This document shows, in pieces, positions 52,386 to 61,548 of a stretch of DNA of 64,000 nt. Source of the stretch: Rheinheimera lutimaris (GTDB lineage Bacteria > Pseudomonadota > Gammaproteobacteria > Enterobacterales > Alteromonadaceae); assembly GCF_013283795.1 (NCBI RefSeq), contig NZ_JABSOD010000014.1, positions 28,711 to 92,710 on the forward strand, read 5' to 3'. The notes below the pieces were generated by a model. That model worked only from the letters and a program-made list of their open reading frames with translations, did not search any database and was not told where the DNA came from. Each line of letters begins with the position of its first letter. The stretch's first letter is position 1. The position numbers and the translations under genes are program-made.

Positions 52386-54311
52386 CTACAAACCACTACT
52401 GCGCGCGACGCGCCTTGCTATGGCCTGTTGCAACAGTGCCGGGTTGGCACACAGCAGGGTAAAGTGCTGTTTAGCGCGGGTAATGCCGGTGTATAACAGC
52501 TCGCGGCTTAAAATCGGGCTGTTATCCGGCGGTAACACCAGGCAGCAGTGGGTAAACTCTGAGCCCTGCGATTTATGCACCGTAATAGCAAAAGCGGTTT
52601 CGACTTCGGCTAAGCGGCTGGGTAGCACCCACTTTAGCGTGCCGTCAGACAGCTGAAACACTACCCGCAGCTGGTTAGTATCCGGGTCCTGTAGCGTAAT
52701 ACCGATATCACCGTTCATTAAGCCTAAGCTGTAGTTATTGCGCTGCATCATTACCGGCCGGCCGGCATACCAGTGCTGGCGCGCGTCAATTAAGCCGGCG
52801 CTGCTAAGCCATTGGCCAATTTGCAGGTTTAAGCCCTCGACGCCCCAGTCGCCGCTGCGCAGTGCGCACAGCAGTTGAAACTGACTGTAGCTGCCCAGCA
52901 CAGCACCGGCCCACTGCTCCCGCTCGGTGTTTGGCTGTTGCATCAGCTGTAGATACTGCCGGTAGCCGGCCAGCACGGTGGCTTTTAACGCCAAAGGCGT
53001 ATTGCCGGCCAACAGCGTGATATCGTCAAACCGGCTGAAGAGTGCCGGTGCATTGCTATCACCGGCATTTACAGCAGCAGCCAGCTGGCCAATGCCGGAT
53101 TTACTATCAAAGCGATGGCTGTGGCGTAGCATCACCGTAGCCTGATTTAACACTGTGCCACTGCCCTGCCATTTTGCCAGTGGCAATTCACTGTAGGGCG
53201 TAAGCAAAGCCAGCGTATCGGCACTGTAGCCGCCCAAATCCGCACCGCGGCAGAGATCGCCCAGCACCGAGCCGGCTTCGACCGACGACAGCTGATCTTT
53301 ATCACCGAGCAAAATAAGCTGCGCCTTTGCCGGCAAGGCACTTAACAGCGCCGCCATCATTTCTAAATCGACCATTGAGGCTTCATCTACCACCAGTACG
53401 TCCAACTGCAGCGGGTTGTCGCTGTGGTGTTTAAAGCTGCGCCGGTTAGGCAGCGCACCGAGTAAGCGGTGCAAGGTGGATACCTCAGTCGGTATAGCGG
53501 CTGTCAGCTCTGCCGGCAAGCGGCTAAGCGCACCGCTAATCGATTCTGTTAGCCGTACCGCGGCCTTACCGGTCGGTGCTGCCAGTTTAATCTGTAGTTT
53601 ACCGGCCGCCCCCTGTTGCAGCAGCGCCAGCAGTTTTACTACTGTGGTGGTTTTGCCGGTGCCCGGGCCGCCGGTAATAATGGCAAAGCGCCGCTGCAGC
53701 GCCATGGCGCAGGCCAGTTTTTGCCAGTCAGGCTCAGTTTGCGCTGTGGCAGGAAATAAGCGGTTCAGCTGGCCGGCCACGTCGTCGGCAAGTGGTAATA
53801 GCGCGGCCACGCGCTGGCTTATTTGCTGCTTTACCAATTGCTCGGCCTGATACAGCCGGCGCAAATACAACCGGTTGTCGCTTAGCACCAAAGGCGCCGG
53901 GCCTGCGTCGCTGCTTAGCCAGCTACTGCCCTGCAGCGCCTGGCGATAATCGGCCATAACCATGCCAGTTAGCAGCTGTGATGGCCGGTCACTAAAGCGT
54001 TGTAAAAACTGGTTTTGTGGCGGCAAACTCAGCAGGCCGTCCGGGTCGTCGAGTAAATCCTGCAGCAAAATACAGCTGTGACCACGGCCATATTGATGAC
54101 ATAACAAGGCCGTTAATAACCATACCAGCGCATTGGGCTCAGCGGCTAACTGATGCAGCGTTTGCGGCAACTGTGCATCCAGCGCCCGCAGCCAGCGCCG
54201 TTCGGTCCAGCGCTGCAGCAATGCCTGCATCTGCGTCAAATCCTGCAGCAGCATGGCCTGCGCCGGCTTAGCAGGGGCGGCGAATAAATCACCTTGCTCA
54301 TACTGTGACAT
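52386..54311 (-). CDS. recD: Exonuclease V subunit RecD
   Basis: This is the 5'-3' helicase motor of RecBCD. The ATG at 54311 (MSQYEQGDLF) overlaps the recB end and gives 641 residues; ten further upstream residues are in frame but unnecessary. Walker A is AIITGGPGTGKTTTVVKLLA and motif II is VLVVDEASMVDLEMM. QLILLGDKDQLSSVEAGSVL is motif III, and FAITVHKSQGSEF with TGITRAKQHFTLL are the C-terminal helicase motifs. With RecB and RecC it processes double-strand ends for recombination and degrades foreign linear DNA. Confidence 0.96.
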   Translation of the reverse strand: MSQYEQGDLFAAPAKPAQAMLLQDLTQMQALLQRWTERRWLRALDAQLPQTLHQLAAEPNALVWLLTALLCHQYGRGHSCILLQDLLDDPDGLLSLPPQNQFLQRFSDRPSQLLTGMVMADYRQALQGSSWLSSDAGPAPLVLSDNRLYLRRLYQAEQLVKQQISQRVAALLPLADDVAGQLNRLFPATAQTEPDWQKLACAMALQRRFAIITGGPGTGKTTTVVKLLALLQQGAAGKLQIKLAAPTGKAAVRLTESISGALSRLPAELTAAIPTEVSTLHRLLGALPNRRSFKHHSDNPLQLDVLVVDEASMVDLEMMAALLSALPAKAQLILLGDKDQLSSVEAGSVLGDLCRGADLGGYSADTLALLTPYSELPLAKWQGSGTVLNQATVMLRHSHRFDSKSGIGQLAAAVNAGDSNAPALFSRFDDITLLAGNTPLALKATVLAGYRQYLQLMQQPNTEREQWAGAVLGSYSQFQLLCALRSGDWGVEGLNLQIGQWLSSAGLIDARQHWYAGRPVMMQRNNYSLGLMNGDIGITLQDPDTNQLRVVFQLSDGTLKWVLPSRLAEVETAFAITVHKSQGSEFTHCCLVLPPDNSPILSRELLYTGITRAKQHFTLLCANPALLQQAIARRVARSSGL

Positions 54312-57300
54312 TAACCACCTCCTCGCCGGCGAACAGCGCATCTAACTGCCACAACAGTTGAATATCGGCATCCAGCTGCAGCTGGCCTTGCCGGGGTGCG
54401 CGGATAAACCAGTACAGCGCACCGCCAATATACTGCTGTGGCGCGTCGACGTACCCGGGTTGGCGCAGCTTTAACAGCCGGTGTAATGCCAGTAAATACA
54501 GCGCGGCCTGCACGTCGTAACGCTTATCCAGCAGCGCTTGTTGCATCGCCGGCGCGCTGTAAGCGTTATCATCCGGCCCCAGCCAGTTTGATTTGTAATC
54601 CAGCACCCAGTAACGGCCATCGGCGCCTTGTAGGGTTAAATCGATAAAGCCTTTAAGCATGCCGTTTAAGGTATCACTCAGCAGTGGCGGGCGCAGTTGG
54701 CCGGGTAATATCGCTTTGGTTATCAGCGCATCAAGTTTTAACACGTTAACGTTAGCGCTCTGCAGCCAAAACTCCAGCTCAGAGCGCACCTGTGTCAGCT
54801 GATGTAGCGCCAGATCTGCGCCCGACAGCGGCGCTTGCAGCATCTGTTCTAACCAGGCTTGCAGCACATCTTGCCACTGCAGCCAGTTATGCTGGGCTAA
54901 ACGCTGCGTCAGTAACGCAGTGATAAAGGCCGCATCCGTGTCGGCAAAGCCCTGTTGCTGCGCATCTTCCAGCAACTGGTGCAGGAAAGTACCAGGCACA
55001 GCGCCACGCGGAAAATCGTGCATAGATTGCAGCTGCTCGCTGTAGGCCGGCAGCTCGCTGGCTTCTTCCTGCAACAGCGCATCCAGCGCTGTATCGGCGG
55101 CCAGTAAGGCGCTGGCCGTTGCATCCGCTTTACTGCCGGTGCGCAGCGCAGAATAGCTGGCAATCCACCAGTGTTCGCGCTTTAACGGTGCCTTAAGTGT
55201 TAACGCGCTGGTGAGCTGTGCCGTATCTGCCGGCGCGGTTAATTTGCCATAGGCCGGCAATAGCTGTGCCTGCCATGGCAAGCGCGCCAGCACCTGTTGC
55301 AGCTCACTTAGTGTCGGCTGCTCAGCAATACCGAGTAAGTAGCCGAGCGCACTTTGTGACAGCTTACTGTGTTTGGCGCTGCCTTCGCTAAATAACCCCA
55401 GGCCCAGATAGCAGGCATACACCGGCCGGGTAAGCGCAACATACAGCAGGCGAATATCTTCCAGCAGGCGTTCACGTTCGGCGCTTTGCAGCGCGGCGTC
55501 GTCCGGGGTTAAATCCAGCACCATCTCTGTGCCGTTAAAATAGCGCTGCGGCTGGCCTTTTTTCACGCTTTTAAAACCGCAGATAAAGGGCAAAAACACC
55601 AGGTTATACTGCAGGCCCTTACTTTTATGGATAGTAACCACCTGCACCAGTTGCTGATCGCTCTCTAACCGTAGTTGCTGTTCGTCACTGCTTTTCGGGC
55701 TTTGCAATTGTTCGGCCAGCCAGCGTAATAAGCCGCTTTCACCATCACGCTGCTGGCTTTCGCTTTGCAGTAATTCGGCTAAATGCAGCACATTGGTTAA
55801 GCGGCGTTCGCCCTGCTCTTGTGCCAGCCATTTTGCCGGTAAGCTAAAGTAATGCAGCCAGCTGCTTAGCATGGCCAGCACGCCTTTTTGCCGCCAGATC
55901 TGACGAAACAGCCGCACCTGCTCGGTAAGCTGCTCCCACGCCTGTTCATCCGTTAACCAGTATTGTAGCTGCGCATCGGTGTTGGCCGACATCGGCAGCG
56001 CCAGCGCAGCACGCAGCAGGCTTTCATCCTCTACCTGTTGGCAGGCGCGCAGCCAGGTTAAAACGGCGCTGGCTTCTGCGCTTTGAAAAATCGAGTCGTT
56101 GTCTGATAAATACACCGAGCGCACATTGCGCGCACTAAGCTCGCGGCGCACCAGTGCGGCTTCGTTTCTGTCGCGCACCAAAATGGCGATATCGGCCGGT
56201 TGCAGGCGCTTAATGTCATCGTTGCTGGCAAAACCGGCCTGGCCTTGTTGTGCCTGCTGCAGCAGCCGGGCAATTTCATCGGCACAGGCCTGTGCCATCA
56301 GGCTTTGATAAGCGCCTTTTTTCAGCTCTGCCGGCTCTTGCGGCGCCAGATAATAATTTACTGCCGCCACCGCACTGCCAGCCACCAGCAGCTGCTCAGC
56401 TTTACCTTTGGCCTGCACCGGCAGAAATGGCAAAGGCGTGCTGTCAGCACTACCAAAGCCAAAGGCGCCCTGACGCTGTTCGGCCAGCAAAAACAGCTGG
56501 TTTACGCCATCGACCAGTGCGGTTGTCGAGCGAAAGTTAGTGCCCAGGCTATAGTGGCGGCCGGCGGTTAAACTGCGGGCATTTAGGTAAGTGTGCAAAT
56601 CGGCGCCGCGAAAGCTGTAAATGGCTTGCTTGGGATCGCCCACCATAATCAGGCTGTTGTCGCTGCTGGCCACATCGGGATAAATGGCACGGAAAATGGC
56701 AAATTGCAGCGGATCGGTATCCTGAAACTCATCCACCATCGCCAGCGGATATTGCGCCCGAATACGCGCGGCCAGCACCTTACCGGCTTCGCCTTGCAGC
56801 GCCTGGTGCAGTTGCAACAACAGATCGTTAAAATCCAGCTGCGCCCGTGCCCGTTTATGCCGGGCAAATTCGTCTACCAGCCACAAGGCGGCATGCTGGC
56901 GCACCGCCAGCGCCAGCTCGGGTTTGGCTTCAAGCAGCGCCACCGTCTGGTCAAATAACGCAAACAACGGGTGGCTAACCAGTGGCTGGCCTTTTTTCTG
57001 GCCGCCGGCCAGCTTTTGGCCACTGAATTTTTGTACCATGGCAGCAAAATCGGCCTCACGGCTGTTTAGCCGTGCAGGTTCTGCCAGCATGCTTTGCCAC
57101 CACTGACGCTCGGCGCCCCAGCTGGCGGCGCGGTATTTATTGCCGTTTAGCCAACCATTGGCAAAGGCGTCATCCAACAGGTGCAGGACGTCGGCCGTTA
57201 ATGCGTGTTGTAACGCCCGGCAATGCGTATCCAGAGCGGCTTGCCACTGCAGCAGCGGCAGTGCCGCCTGTGCCGGGCTTAACGGCGCCGGCAGCGCGAC

Positions 57301-57987
57301 ACCGCCGGCATTAAAGCGCAAATTTGCTGCATCAGCATTTAGCCAGGGCCGCACATCGGCCAATAACGCCTCGGGCGAGCTGGCAACAGCACCCAATGCC
57401 TGCAATACGCCGGCATCCTCCAGCGGATACAAAAACCGTCGCCAGTAGTCGCACGCCAGGGTGTGCAGCAGTTGCTGGTTATCATCACTTAACGCTTCAC
57501 CAAAGCGCATGCCGGAGTCGAATGCATGTTCGGCCAGCATACGCTGACACCAGCCATGAATAGTAAAAATGGCCGCTTCGTCCATCCATTCCGCCGCGCT
57601 GCTTAAACGCGATGCGCAAGCAGCAAACTGCGCCGGCGGCGTATCGTCCAATAAGCGCTGTAAAAAGTGATCGCTGCTGTTACCCAGACGAAAGGCTGCT
57701 GCAGCCTCTACCAGCCGGGCGCGGATCCGATCTCTCAGCTCAGCGGTGGCGGCGCGGGTAAAGGTAACCACTAAAATTTCCGGCGGCAGCAGCGGCCGGC
57801 TAAAGCCAGTGCCGGCATTTGTATTGACACTGGCAGTGCCATCATCCGGCGCATTGCCATGGCCCAGCACCAGACGCAAATACAGCGCCGCCAGGGTATA
57901 GGTTTTACCGGTACCGGCGCTGGCTTCAATTAAGCGGCTGCCTTGCAGCGGAAAACTCAGCGCATCTAACGCCTGTACCTGGCTCAT
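54298..57987 (-). CDS. recB: Exonuclease V subunit RecB
   Basis: This 3'-5' helicase and nuclease of RecBCD has 1229 residues, near the usual 1180-1200. Walker A is LIEASAGTGKTYTLAALYLR, and AMVDEFQDTDPLQFAIFRAI is motif II. MVGDPKQAIYSFRGADLHTY and VVTIHKSKGLQYNLVFLPF are later UvrD-type motifs. The C-terminal nuclease domain carries GFIDLTLQGADGRYWVLDYK then SNWLG, with the Asp and DYK active-site residues intact. The start overlaps the recC stop by four bases and the stop overlaps recD, so recC-recB-recD are translationally coupled. No ptrA lies between recC and recB, unlike E. coli. Confidence 0.97.
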   Translation of the reverse strand: MSQVQALDALSFPLQGSRLIEASAGTGKTYTLAALYLRLVLGHGNAPDDGTASVNTNAGTGFSRPLLPPEILVVTFTRAATAELRDRIRARLVEAAAAFRLGNSSDHFLQRLLDDTPPAQFAACASRLSSAAEWMDEAAIFTIHGWCQRMLAEHAFDSGMRFGEALSDDNQQLLHTLACDYWRRFLYPLEDAGVLQALGAVASSPEALLADVRPWLNADAANLRFNAGGVALPAPLSPAQAALPLLQWQAALDTHCRALQHALTADVLHLLDDAFANGWLNGNKYRAASWGAERQWWQSMLAEPARLNSREADFAAMVQKFSGQKLAGGQKKGQPLVSHPLFALFDQTVALLEAKPELALAVRQHAALWLVDEFARHKRARAQLDFNDLLLQLHQALQGEAGKVLAARIRAQYPLAMVDEFQDTDPLQFAIFRAIYPDVASSDNSLIMVGDPKQAIYSFRGADLHTYLNARSLTAGRHYSLGTNFRSTTALVDGVNQLFLLAEQRQGAFGFGSADSTPLPFLPVQAKGKAEQLLVAGSAVAAVNYYLAPQEPAELKKGAYQSLMAQACADEIARLLQQAQQGQAGFASNDDIKRLQPADIAILVRDRNEAALVRRELSARNVRSVYLSDNDSIFQSAEASAVLTWLRACQQVEDESLLRAALALPMSANTDAQLQYWLTDEQAWEQLTEQVRLFRQIWRQKGVLAMLSSWLHYFSLPAKWLAQEQGERRLTNVLHLAELLQSESQQRDGESGLLRWLAEQLQSPKSSDEQQLRLESDQQLVQVVTIHKSKGLQYNLVFLPFICGFKSVKKGQPQRYFNGTEMVLDLTPDDAALQSAERERLLEDIRLLYVALTRPVYACYLGLGLFSEGSAKHSKLSQSALGYLLGIAEQPTLSELQQVLARLPWQAQLLPAYGKLTAPADTAQLTSALTLKAPLKREHWWIASYSALRTGSKADATASALLAADTALDALLQEEASELPAYSEQLQSMHDFPRGAVPGTFLHQLLEDAQQQGFADTDAAFITALLTQRLAQHNWLQWQDVLQAWLEQMLQAPLSGADLALHQLTQVRSELEFWLQSANVNVLKLDALITKAILPGQLRPPLLSDTLNGMLKGFIDLTLQGADGRYWVLDYKSNWLGPDDNAYSAPAMQQALLDKRYDVQAALYLLALHRLLKLRQPGYVDAPQQYIGGALYWFIRAPRQGQLQLDADIQLLWQLDALFAGEEVVNVTV

Positions 57988-60900
57988 GGGTTTGCGTCCT
58001 TATTCTGCTGCGCTATTGGTGCCTGTACCAGCGGGCCATAAATTTTTTGCGCCCAATCGGCAAAGCCGGCCTGCATCAGGCTGGCAAAATCCGGGTAGTA
58101 ACGCTGTAATTCAGGTGCGCTTTGCAGCTCGCCGGCGAAGTTATAGCCACCTTCGAATAACTCGCGGCATTTGGCTTCATCAGCGGTTTGCACATAACAG
58201 AGCGCGGTTTTTGGCAGCAGCGGTAACGGCTGCTGCAAGCCTTGTTGCCAATATTCTACCAGCGCGGATAACTGCAACGCTGCCGTGTTCTGCGCTTGCG
58301 GCAGCAGCTGCACTGCATCATCCAGGCCAAACTGCCAGGTGCTGACAGCCTCACCCTGGGCATTGGCGGCCAGTTGCTGCAACCAGCTGCTGCGCAGCGT
58401 ATGCCAACGCAGCTCGCCTTTATTGCAGATGGCGGTGGGCCGAAGCTGCAATAGCGCCTGCTGCCCGGCCGGACTTTGGTAGATATTGCTCAGGCTGTCG
58501 TTCAGGCTAATACCGGCCGGTTGCAACTTCAGCGTAAGGGGTGTGGCGCGCCGTTGCCAGTCAATGCCGCTGGCGCGGTAGCGGGCAAATACCACACTGG
58601 CCTCACGACCAATTTGTGCCCCGCTTAAGCTGCCAAACAGTGCCAGAGGCAGTTTGGCTTCGCGCGCCAGCTGAGCGATGGCATCAGCAACATCCAATTC
58701 CGGCTCTGCCAGTAATTGCTCAAGCAACTGCTGTTTCAGCTGATACAGCTCAAGCGCGTTTAATACGAAAGGCTCGGCATCTTCAACCGCTAACTCTGTT
58801 TGATAAAAACGGGTTTTAAAGCGTTGCTGTAAATAATGCCGACACGGATTAGCCAGAAAATCATCCAGCAGGCGCACGGTTAACAACGGTAGCTCGGCCG
58901 GCGTGGTGTTGCTGCCGGTTATCGCCGGCACGGCCTGATGCGCCGCCTGCCATTCATGGGCATAGGTGGCATAGTTGCCGTTAAAATACTGCCGCGAAAA
59001 GGGTTGCAGCGGGTAACTGTGGCACAAGGCCTCTGACGGCTTTTGCCCGGACGGATGCTGCCAGCCGGTGTCGACCAAGTCCATCACCTGGCTTAACAGC
59101 ACGCTGGGTGGCAGCTCGCTGTTGTTACGGATATCACGGCCTACCCAGCTTAAATACAACGCATCACGTGCACTTAACAGCGCTTCTAAAAACAGGTAGC
59201 GGTCGTCATCACGGCGCGAGCGATCGCCGGGGCGATAGTCATTGGCCATTAAGTCAAAATCATCACGCATGCGCGAGCGCGGGTAATCGCCATCGTTTAA
59301 TCCCAGCAGATAAATGCGCTTAAACGGGATGGCCCGCATCGGCATCAGGGTAGAAAACGTCAGGCTACCGGCTAAAAAGCGCTGGCTTAAACCACTGCTG
59401 CCGGCTTGCTCCAGCCAGGCGTCACGCAATACCGCCAGCGGTACCTCACCGCTAAAGTCACCACTGTGCGCCGCGCTAACCAATTGGGCTAAACCGGCGG
59501 TCAGCCGGGCATAAATCAGTTGGTCTTGCTCGTCAGTAAAATCGAACAAGCTATGCAGCAGGCCATTGTCGCTAAGCAGCAGTTGCTGCCAGTCGGTTAA
59601 GCTAAGCGCAGCACCATCAGCACCGTGCGCACTAAATTGCAGCTGCCAGCGCTTAAGCTGCTGAATAAACTGCAATACCGGGCCGAGTTCAGCCGCGGCC
59701 AGGCCAGCTACCTCAGCATAGGGCGCGCAGTCTTGCCATACCGCTTCATCGCCAATGGCAAAACCGAGCAACATACGTTCGATAGCAAACATCCAGCTGT
59801 AGCTGCTGCCGGGTGCGGCTAAATCCAGGCTGGCGCGCTGCTGCGCATCCAGGCCCCAGCGGGCGCCGGCTTCGGTCAGCCACAACCGCAGCTGCGGCAG
59901 CGCGCCGGGGTTGATGCCAAAGCGACGCTGTATGGCGGGCACATCCAGCAAGTCGCATACTTCGGTTAAGCTAAAACGCTGCGCGGGTAAATCCAGCAGG
60001 TATTCCAGCGCCAGCATTAACGGCTGGCTGCCACGCAGGTTCTGATCCGCCAGGCTATAGGGCAAAAAGCGCGCATCGTCAGCGGCCAGCCGGCCAAACA
60101 CCGCGTGCACGTGGCTTTGATACTGGCTGATATCCGGCGTCATGATAATAACATCGCGTGGCTTTAAGCTTGGGTCATTGGCAAAGGCCGCGATCAGGTT
60201 GTCCTGCAAAATTTCGACTTCGCGCTGGCGGCTGTGTGCAATATGAAAGCTGACGCTGTTATCGTTGGCAGCCAGTTGCCGCATCGGCTGTGGCGTCGGG
60301 TTTAGCTCCAGAATATCCTGCTGCAGCTGCGCCAGTAAAGGCAGGCTGCTGACATCAGCGACTGGTTCCGGGAATAAATCTATCCGGCCGTTAAACCAGT
60401 GCCGATACTGCCCGCTTTGGTCAAACGCATCCAGCAGGCTGATATAATCGCGGCCCTGCTTACCCAAACTGGCCAGCAGCACCGGCGCATGCAAGTACAA
60501 TGCATCAGCATCCAGCACCGCCGGTAAACCGGGTTTACGGCCATGGCGTTTTTGCGCTGCACGCACTTCATCTTTGGCCGCGGTAATATCGCCCCAAAAA
60601 TGCCGGCACGGGTTAAGCACGGTGAGCAGCACCTGGCGCTGCGCGCCCAGCGCAGCCAACAACTCAACCGTTTGTTGCGGCAAGGACGACACGCCAAACA
60701 CGACTATGCGATCGGGCAGTAAGTCCGGCCGCGCCAGTTTGCCCTGCTGCAGGGCCGCCAGTGCGGTGGTATGCACATCGGCACGGCTGGAAAACGCCAG
60801 CTCACCGACCACATTGGCTAACTGGCTTTGCAGCAAACGCCACAGCGCCGGTTGCCATAATTGATCATCCGGCACCTGCTGTTTTTTGCTGTTGGGTAAG

Positions 60901-61385
60901 GCGTCACTGCCACTGCGCCAGCTTTGCAGCCAGTCGGCACGATACACCTGATATTGGTCGAACAAATCGGCTAAGCGCAGCGCCAGCTGATAGCTTTTAC
61001 GGCCATCGCTGTCATCCTGCAGATAACGTTGCAGCGGCGCATACACGCTATCGGTTAATTGCGGCAGCAAGCCCAGTAAGCGCCAGCTGAGGTTTATTTT
61101 GTCGTACGGCAGGCTTTTCGGGATGCTATCGCCCAATACTGCACGGTATAGCTGCCAGACAAACTGATTTGGCAGCTCAACGTTTAAACCAGCGGCAATA
61201 CCGGGGTGGCCGTTGGCGGTTTCGGCCAGCGCCATTTTCAGCCACTGCGCTATACCGTTACTTTGCACCAGAATTTGCTCAGCACCCAAAACCGGAACCG
61301 GCTGCTTACTTAACCACTGCACTAACAACTCGCGCAGCGTTTCCAGCTGATTGGCGTGGATCACAACAAAACCGGGCTCTGGCAT
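57984..61385 (-). CDS. recC: Exonuclease V subunit RecC
   Basis: This subunit of RecBCD scans for Chi. The ATG at 61385 gives 1133 residues and begins MPEPGFVVIHANQLETLREL, where family members have a short strand-helix before VLVQSNGIAQWLKMALAE. An ATG eight codons upstream is possible. Typical stretches include PLQRYLQDD, QRVF-type segments (RIVVFGVSSLPQQTVELLAA), FHIAHSRQREVEILQDNLIA and IYLLGLNDGDYPRSRMRDDF. The vestigial nuclease fold of RecC lies in the C-terminal third. It is the first gene of recCBD and divergent from cti. Confidence 0.96.
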   Translation of the reverse strand: MPEPGFVVIHANQLETLRELLVQWLSKQPVPVLGAEQILVQSNGIAQWLKMALAETANGHPGIAAGLNVELPNQFVWQLYRAVLGDSIPKSLPYDKINLSWRLLGLLPQLTDSVYAPLQRYLQDDSDGRKSYQLALRLADLFDQYQVYRADWLQSWRSGSDALPNSKKQQVPDDQLWQPALWRLLQSQLANVVGELAFSSRADVHTTALAALQQGKLARPDLLPDRIVVFGVSSLPQQTVELLAALGAQRQVLLTVLNPCRHFWGDITAAKDEVRAAQKRHGRKPGLPAVLDADALYLHAPVLLASLGKQGRDYISLLDAFDQSGQYRHWFNGRIDLFPEPVADVSSLPLLAQLQQDILELNPTPQPMRQLAANDNSVSFHIAHSRQREVEILQDNLIAAFANDPSLKPRDVIIMTPDISQYQSHVHAVFGRLAADDARFLPYSLADQNLRGSQPLMLALEYLLDLPAQRFSLTEVCDLLDVPAIQRRFGINPGALPQLRLWLTEAGARWGLDAQQRASLDLAAPGSSYSWMFAIERMLLGFAIGDEAVWQDCAPYAEVAGLAAAELGPVLQFIQQLKRWQLQFSAHGADGAALSLTDWQQLLLSDNGLLHSLFDFTDEQDQLIYARLTAGLAQLVSAAHSGDFSGEVPLAVLRDAWLEQAGSSGLSQRFLAGSLTFSTLMPMRAIPFKRIYLLGLNDGDYPRSRMRDDFDLMANDYRPGDRSRRDDDRYLFLEALLSARDALYLSWVGRDIRNNSELPPSVLLSQVMDLVDTGWQHPSGQKPSEALCHSYPLQPFSRQYFNGNYATYAHEWQAAHQAVPAITGSNTTPAELPLLTVRLLDDFLANPCRHYLQQRFKTRFYQTELAVEDAEPFVLNALELYQLKQQLLEQLLAEPELDVADAIAQLAREAKLPLALFGSLSGAQIGREASVVFARYRASGIDWQRRATPLTLKLQPAGISLNDSLSNIYQSPAGQQALLQLRPTAICNKGELRWHTLRSSWLQQLAANAQGEAVSTWQFGLDDAVQLLPQAQNTAALQLSALVEYWQQGLQQPLPLLPKTALCYVQTADEAKCRELFEGGYNFAGELQSAPELQRYYPDFASLMQAGFADWAQKIYGPLVQAPIAQQNKDANP

Positions 61386-61548
61386 GCACTTTCTCTGACA
61401 AAACAACATGCCGGCAGGTTAGCACAGCGGCCCGGTTTTGAGAATGCGCAGCCGGCCGCTGTAGCGCAGCCGTTTTGCATCCGGCAGCGGATAACACTAG
61501 TATTGACCCATCAGGCTGGCAAAACAGCACAGCCACTGCGGAGAAAAC